Of a stretch of DNA of 10,949 nt, positions 7,555 through 10,949 are shown piece by piece. The stretch is taken from contig DHDO01000068.1 of the NCBI GenBank assembly GCA_002399435.1, forward strand, positions 16,531 to 27,479. Reading direction: 5' to 3'. Positions within the stretch are counted from its first letter, which is position 1, and the number at the start of each line of letters is the position of its first letter. The notes beneath the pieces are model-generated. The model searched no databases. It saw only the letters and a list, made by a program, of their open reading frames with translations, and was not told the origin of the DNA. Source of the stretch: Firmicutes bacterium UBA4874 (lineage in GTDB: Bacteria; Bacillota; Clostridia; Caldicoprobacterales; DTU083). The position numbers and the translations under genes are program-made.

Positions 7555-8487
7555 CTATTTTTTTGAGTAATATTCAAATAGGTCTGCCTCATCAATACTG
7601 CGTTTCATATTCTCCCATACCAGACCCCTGGAAGGTTCACTTGGGAGTATAGATTTTCCGACTTCAAGTCCCAGCATGTTGGCCATGTCTTTTGTCGCCA
7701 CTGGGAAGCTTGCGGCATCCTGACTGATTCTGACCGGGTTCAATCTGAACTGGTCTTCTCTGGCACCTGCGTAATCGCCTTTTTGGAACTTGTCATAAAT
7801 TCCGCAGACCAACTGTGGGAAAAGATTTGCAATGGAACATACGCCCCCGGCGCTGCCCATACAAAGCCCTCCAAAAAGCAAGGTGTCCTTCCCTGATAAC
7901 ACTTTGAAATCCATATCCCGGGTACGGCGGATCAACTCACTGAGCAAAGTAAAGTCTCCACAGGAATCCTTGACTCCCACAATATTCTTTACATCTCTTG
8001 CCAGCTTTTCCACCAAATCTGCCGTCAGGCAGTAGCCGCACCGGCCCGGATTATTGTAAAGAAGGACACAAACATCCGGAACGGCTTCGGCTATTGTGCG
8101 GAAATGCCTGTAAAGGCTTTGCTCCGTCGGATGGATAAACATCGGCTGTAAGATCGAAATTCCATCTGAACCGGCTGCGGCGGCCATTTTTGCCTGACGA
8201 ACGCCTTTTGACGTGCTGATTGCACCGACGCCGTAATAAACGGGCACTCTGCCCCGGTTCTCGTCAATCACAATCTTTAGTCCCCGCTCCAGCTCCGCTT
8301 CATCAAACATATAGAATTCTCCATTGCTCCCAAAAGCAAGGATTCCGTTCACTCCCCCATCAACCACACGGTTGACCATATAACGAAGCTTTTCTTCATC
8401 AATCGTTTCCTTCTCATCAACCGTTTCCTTCTCATCAACCGGTGTAATAAGAGGAACGATAATTCCCTTTATCTCCTCCAGCTTCAT
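7555..8487 (-). CDS. DHDPS/NanA-family Schiff-base lyase, probable 5-keto-4-deoxyglucarate aldolase
   Basis: This 310-residue protein is a class I TIM-barrel lyase of the dihydrodipicolinate synthase/N-acetylneuraminate lyase family. The keto-acid binding loop GSNGEF is at 53-58, the family tyrosine is Tyr144 in LLYNNPGR, and the Schiff-base lysine is Lys173 in GVKDSCGD. Two activities on 5-keto-4-deoxyglucarate fit: aldol cleavage to pyruvate plus tartronate semialdehyde, or dehydration/decarboxylation to 2,5-dioxovalerate (KdgD type). The immediately upstream garR, which uses tartronate semialdehyde, and the absence of a semialdehyde dehydrogenase here favour the aldolase. The start at 8487 follows GAGGGG by 7 bases. 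The frame stays open to a TTG at 8586 overlapping the garR stop, but no ribosome site precedes that. Residues 18-34 hold a DEKET tandem expansion, making it slightly longer than the usual 290-300. Confidence 0.88.
   Translation of the reverse strand: MKLEEIKGIIVPLITPVDEKETVDEKETIDEEKLRYMVNRVVDGGVNGILAFGSNGEFYMFDEAELERGLKIVIDENRGRVPVYYGVGAISTSKGVRQAKMAAAAGSDGISILQPMFIHPTEQSLYRHFRTIAEAVPDVCVLLYNNPGRCGYCLTADLVEKLARDVKNIVGVKDSCGDFTLLSELIRRTRDMDFKVLSGKDTLLFGGLCMGSAGGVCSIANLFPQLVCGIYDKFQKGDYAGAREDQFRLNPVRISQDAASFPVATKDMANMLGLEVGKSILPSEPSRGLVWENMKRSIDEADLFEYYSKK
8404..8440 (-). repeat. 18-bp in-frame tandem duplication within the lyase gene
   Basis: An 18-base unit at 8404-8421 is repeated perfectly at 8422-8439, and the period extends one more base. 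It encodes VDEKETVDEKET, followed by a diverged third copy IDEEK. The insertion falls in the loop after the first barrel strand, where relatives usually have one such stretch, so it should be tolerated. Confidence 0.9.
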
Positions 8488-8490
8488 AAT

Positions 8491-8544
8491 GAACCCCTCT
8501 TCGTCAATATGATGGTTGGACCCCTCTTCGTCAAAATGATGGAT
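8491..8544 (-). repeat. 27-bp tandem duplication of the lyase leader and ribosome site
   Basis: Two adjacent 27-base units (8491-8517 and 8518-8544) match at 24 of 27 positions. Each carries a GAAGAGGGG stretch on the minus strand. The copy nearer the gene supplies the Shine-Dalgarno site for the ATG at 8487, and the other is a second potential ribosome site with no good start behind it. The duplication is a multiple of three and is open in the lyase frame. Confidence 0.85.
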
Positions 8545-8582
8545 TCCAACCCTCCAACTTAAAGCAGCAAAGGTACATAGCG

Positions 8583-9470
8583 TCAATCAACAATCTTTAC
8601 ATTATTGATTTTCTCAAAATACTTGACAATCGCAGAATGATCTTTCTTTTCAAGCCCATCTGCTTTCAATGATTGCAGAATTTCCATTGCTTCTGCACTG
8701 AAAGGTACGGAAACGTTCACTGTGTGCGCTGTATCCAGAACATTCTGCAGATCCTTGATATGAAGCTCAATCCGGAAACCGGGATCATAATTGTCTCCAA
8801 ATATCTTCGGCGATTTCTGTTCCATTACCTTGCTCCCCGCAAGGCCGCCGCGAATTGCTTCAAATACAAGCTTCGGATCCGCCCCGGCTTTTTTGGCAAA
8901 AGCATAAGCTTCGCTCATAATGGAGATATTGACCGCAACAATCATCTGATTTGCCAGCTTGGCGATATTGCCGGACCCTGCATCCCCAACATAATTTACG
9001 CTGGAGGCCATTGTCATCAGCAAATCATGGTATTTGTCAAATACCGGTTTTTCTCCGCCAACCATTACAGCGATGGTGCCTTCGATAGCACCGGGCTCTC
9101 CGCCGGATACAGGCGCATCCAGGAAATCCACATTCAGTGCTTTTAATTTGGAGTAAAACTCCCGGCTGGCCACCGGATTGATAGAGCTCATGTCAATGAC
9201 TGCCTGGCCCGCATGAAGTCCCTCTGCAATCCCATCTTTATCAAAGAGTGCAGAATCAACATTAGGAGAGTTCGGCAGCATGGTAATAATTACATCCGAT
9301 TTTTCAGCAATCTCTTTACCATTGGCTGCAATCATTGCACCATTTTTTCGAAATTCTTCCAATTTATCTGAATTATGATCGAATACGATTAGTTCGTATC
9401 CTGCCTTCTTCACATTCTTAGCCATTGGCTTTCCCATAATTCCTAATCCAATAAATCCTACTTTAAGCAT
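8583..9470 (-). CDS. garR: Tartronate semialdehyde reductase (2-hydroxy-3-oxopropionate reductase)
   Basis: This cytoplasmic NAD(P)H enzyme reduces tartronate semialdehyde to D-glycerate (EC 1.1.1.60). The 295 residues match the beta-hydroxyacid dehydrogenase family. The Rossmann motif GLGIMG (8-13) is followed by Asp31 at the end of the second strand, the substrate motif DAPVSGGEPGAIEGT is at 118-132, and the catalytic Lys171 is in KLANQ with Asn175. ITMLPNSP, the IRGGLAGS segment and the GFRIELHIKDL stretch closely follow E. coli GarR as I recall it. GGGAGG lies 8 bases before the ATG. It sits 90 bp downstream of the regulator gene, a gap in which I see no convincing promoter, and 95 bp before the lyase gene. 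Other family members (3-hydroxyisobutyrate or succinic semialdehyde reductases) are less likely given gudD and garD in the same operon. Confidence 0.93.
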   Translation of the reverse strand: MLKVGFIGLGIMGKPMAKNVKKAGYELIVFDHNSDKLEEFRKNGAMIAANGKEIAEKSDVIITMLPNSPNVDSALFDKDGIAEGLHAGQAVIDMSSINPVASREFYSKLKALNVDFLDAPVSGGEPGAIEGTIAVMVGGEKPVFDKYHDLLMTMASSVNYVGDAGSGNIAKLANQMIVAVNISIMSEAYAFAKKAGADPKLVFEAIRGGLAGSKVMEQKSPKIFGDNYDPGFRIELHIKDLQNVLDTAHTVNVSVPFSAEAMEILQSLKADGLEKKDHSAIVKYFEKINNVKIVD

Positions 9471-9560
9471 TATATAACCTCCCTGTAATTTTTCACCTGT
9501 TATATACGCATTCCTGTTCTTTATGATCCGCCCCCTTTGTGCTGATTTTCGCTTCTCTAT

Positions 9561-10325
9561 TTATAATGAATCAGGCTCATTCACCTGAGAATCATTATCC
9601 TGGTTATTATTCAGGCTATTCATTACCTGTATCTTACAGCTGTTCACATGCTCTTTCATTAATTTTGCAGCCAATTCTTCATCCTGTGCTGCAATCGCGT
9701 TATAAATCGAGTGATGTCGGCCGTGCGACTCCTGCATATGCTGCAATGTGTGAATGGATTGTTGACGATATACTTTTATCAAATCCACAAAAGTGGCTAA
9801 AGTACTCAATAGTACATTGTTTCTGGAAATCCGGGCAATATGATAGTGAAACTCATGGTCATACTGGGTAAAAGCCCTGGGATTAAGGGACTTCAATGCA
9901 ACGTCCATTTTTGATATATCATCAGCAAGTTCCTGCAAATCCTGATCATCCCTGTAGCGCGCGGCCAAAGTAGCTGTCCCCATTTCCACAAATATACGGG
10001 CTTCATAAATCTCATTTATATTGGCTGCATCAAACAGCAGTGTTGAAAACAGAGGTTTAAGCAGAACGCTTGTATCCAGCTTATTGACGAATGTGCCTTC
10101 CCCCTGCCGTACAGACACTACTCCCATCATAGTAAGCATTTTGAAGCTTTCACGAATGGTAATTCGACTCACGCCAAATCTCTCCGCAAGAATGCTTTCA
10201 GAAGGCAACCGGTCGCCTGCCTTATATATGCCATGCATAATCCAGCCAAGAACCTGCTGAACTACTTCATCACATTTTGTATTCGAACCTATACGGGTAA
10301 TCTGTGGCATTTGTTTATGTCCCAT
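9561..10325 (-). CDS. GntR/FadR-family transcriptional regulator (FCD domain), local operon regulator
   Basis: This 254-residue DNA-binding protein has a winged helix-turn-helix at about residues 17-80 (GDRLPSESILAERFGVSRIT, then a wing GEGTFV) and an all-helical FCD ligand domain at about 105-230. Metal-site candidates in the FCD domain are Asp156 and His160 (YDHEFHYHI), His204/His205 (RHHSIYNAI) and His226 (KEHV). The family mostly represses sugar-acid operons and releases DNA on binding a carboxylated effector. As the first gene of the aldarate operon it probably senses glucarate, galactarate or a pathway intermediate. The ATG at 10325 is chosen because GGAGGA lies 4 bases before it, and the in-frame ATG at 10337 overlaps that site. 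The last 20 residues are Asn/Asp-rich and look disordered. Function is by context. Confidence 0.9.
   Translation of the reverse strand: MGHKQMPQITRIGSNTKCDEVVQQVLGWIMHGIYKAGDRLPSESILAERFGVSRITIRESFKMLTMMGVVSVRQGEGTFVNKLDTSVLLKPLFSTLLFDAANINEIYEARIFVEMGTATLAARYRDDQDLQELADDISKMDVALKSLNPRAFTQYDHEFHYHIARISRNNVLLSTLATFVDLIKVYRQQSIHTLQHMQESHGRHHSIYNAIAAQDEELAAKLMKEHVNSCKIQVMNSLNNNQDNDSQVNEPDSL
9563..9598 (-). other. Imperfect palindrome at the 3' end of the regulator gene
   Basis: ataatga (9563-9569) and tcattat (9592-9598) form outer arms, and tcagg/cctga form inner arms, with a small asymmetric bulge. The structure covers the last codons and stop of the regulator gene. No U-tract follows on the minus strand, so a terminator is not supported; it may lower read-through or protect the 3' end. 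Confidence 0.35.
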
Positions 10326-10329
10326 AGAA

Positions 10330-10335
10330 TCCTCC
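10330..10335 (-). promoter_or_regulatory. Shine-Dalgarno site deciding the regulator start
   Basis: GGAGGA on the minus strand lies 4 bases before the ATG at 10325. The upstream in-frame ATG at 10337 directly abuts this site and would lack its own ribosome site. Confidence 0.7.
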
Positions 10336-10351
10336 ATAGTCTTATACTCAT

Positions 10352-10370
10352 AAAGTCATCATATGACTTT
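10352..10370 (-). promoter_or_regulatory. Palindromic operator candidate for the GntR-family regulator
   Basis: The 19-base aaagtcatcatatgacttt is a perfect inverted repeat with 8-base arms and a 3-base centre. It lies just downstream of the expected transcription start of the regulator-led operon. A second, nested inverted repeat is formed by cataaagt (10349-10356) and actttatg (10374-10381), giving three related half-sites. The position fits repression by blocking transcription, probably by the operon's own regulator. It does not match the common TNGTNNNACNA core of the FadR group exactly. Confidence 0.65.
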
Positions 10371-10386
10371 ACAACTTTATGATAAT

Positions 10387-10415
10387 ATTATATTATTAAC
10401 ATATAGGGGTGTCAA
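10387..10415 (-). promoter_or_regulatory. Consensus sigma-70/sigma-A promoter of the aldarate operon
   Basis: On the minus strand TTGACA (10410-10415) and TATAAT (10387-10392) both match consensus exactly, with a 17-base spacer. Transcription should start near 10380, leaving a leader of about 55 bases before the regulator ATG. The operator candidate lies within this leader. A promoter this strong implies that a repressor controls it. Confidence 0.85.
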
Positions 10416-10533
10416 GGTGATTCTTCAAACTTTTCTTTGAAAGTCCACCATTCATCACTCCAGCTTATATTCCCGCTGATGTTTAAAACGACAATTAAAA
10501 ATCAGCCAAACAGCCAAAGGGGAGGAATTCATT

Positions 10534-10949
10534 ATGTCAACAGGAAGCCCAACCATTACAAGTATGAAAGTAATCCCGGTAGCAGGATATGACAGCATGT
10601 TAATGACCTTAAGCGGTGCCCATGCTCCATTTTTCACACGGAACTTAGTTCTATTGACGGATAATGCCGGCCATACCGGCATCGGTGAGATCCATGGCGG
10701 AGAATATACTTGCTCTGCCCTGAATTGTTACATTCCGTTGGTGGTTGGAAAAGAAATTGGTGCATACCGTTCCATTTTAAACAGTATCCATAAAGTAATG
10801 TCTGGATCCAAAAGGGCGGACGGAGACAATGGTGAAGGCATTCAGTGCCTGGACATCAGTAAGCTGAAGTTCGTTGTTAAGTCGGAATGGGCAATCGAGT
10901 GTGCGCTGCTTGACTTGCTTGGACAATATCTGGAGCTGCCAATGTGTGA
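10534..10949 (+). CDS. Second glucarate-dehydratase-like enolase-superfamily protein, N-terminal part (partial)
   Basis: The first 138 residues of a protein clearly related to GudD/GudX run off the window end. The frame is open, and the TGA at the last three bases is out of frame. Conserved stretches are MKVIPVAGYDSM, LSGAHAPFFTRN, LLTDNAGHTGIGE and ALLDLLGQYLELPMC. Compared with the complete gudD in this window, the Asn before LSGAH is Thr25 and the Thr of QTFD is Cys105. The segment between that motif and LLDLLG is 3 residues longer and unlike it. These positions contact substrate in E. coli GudD as I recall, so a different substrate or a GudX-like role is possible. AGGGGAGGA lies about 8 bases before the ATG. 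It is divergent from the regulator gene and shares its 208-bp control region. The catalytic half is not visible. Confidence 0.88.
   Translation, partial: MSTGSPTITSMKVIPVAGYDSMLMTLSGAHAPFFTRNLVLLTDNAGHTGIGEIHGGEYTCSALNCYIPLVVGKEIGAYRSILNSIHKVMSGSKRADGDNGEGIQCLDISKLKFVVKSEWAIECALLDLLGQYLELPMC

Noticed and set aside
8673..9146. 157-residue open frame on the plus strand opposite garR
   Set aside because: It lies wholly inside garR, whose motifs are unmistakable, and has no upstream ribosome site.
9471..9560. A separate promoter for garR in the gap after the regulator gene
   Set aside because: TATATA-like boxes exist, but no acceptable -35 hexamer lies at the right distance; transcription from the regulator promoter explains the order better.
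10424..10441. Inverted repeat ttcaaa-6-tttgaa in the divergent control region
   Set aside because: The arms are short and AT-rich, it lies upstream of the -35 box, and it is unlike the main operator candidate, so chance cannot be excluded.
10455..10682. Minus-strand open frame of 75 residues across the start of the second gudD-like gene
   Set aside because: It overlaps the well-supported plus-strand start with its strong ribosome site, and shows no recognisable domain.
10947..10949. TGA at the very end of the window as the stop of the last gene
   Set aside because: It is out of frame with the ATG at 10534; the frame continues past the window edge.

Overview
The window looks like the chromosome of a low-to-mid GC anaerobic Bacillota, most likely a clostridial (Lachnospiraceae-like) bacterium. 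The reasons are strong GGAGG-type Shine-Dalgarno sites before nearly every gene, a consensus TTGACA-17-TATAAT promoter, a GntR/FadR-type local regulator, and protein sequences of the kind seen in gut Clostridia. The phylum call is an inference from style and from recalled family sequences, not from a marker gene.

Layout. (1) Positions 1-2958, plus strand: the C-terminal part of an FtsH-type AAA+ zinc protease, whose stop overlaps by 4 bp the GTG start of a TIM-barrel sugar isomerase/epimerase-like protein. A D-2-hydroxyacid dehydrogenase follows closely. (2) Positions 3005-3048: a strong hairpin between convergent genes, the likely shared terminator. (3) Positions 3059-10325, minus strand: six genes in one direction, read from the right as a FadR-type regulator, tartronate semialdehyde reductase (garR), a DHDPS/NanA-family lyase, a GntP-family permease, glucarate dehydratase (gudD) and galactarate dehydratase (garD). 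(4) Positions 10326-10533: a divergent control region with a consensus promoter and a palindromic operator candidate for the minus-strand operon. (5) Positions 10534-10949, plus strand: the N-terminal part of a second glucarate-dehydratase-like protein, cut by the window end.

How it works together. The minus-strand operon reads as a complete uptake and catabolic set for the aldaric acids D-glucarate and galactarate. The permease imports them. GudD and GarD each dehydrate one of them to 5-keto-4-deoxy-D-glucarate. The DHDPS-family protein probably cleaves this to pyruvate and tartronate semialdehyde, and GarR reduces the latter to D-glycerate. Compared with the Escherichia coli gar/gud pathway, the aldolase (GarL, HpcH family) and the transporter (GudP, MFS) appear to be replaced by unrelated families, and glycerate kinase is not in view. 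The two plus-strand metabolic genes might supply a parallel isomerase/hydroxypyruvate-reductase branch, but that is speculative.

The most unusual non-coding signal is four short tandem duplications (periods 16, 26, 18 and 27 bp). Two span stop codons, one lies in the start region of the lyase gene and one is inside its coding sequence near the N-terminus. I saw no RNA genes, CRISPR array, insertion sequence or phage gene.
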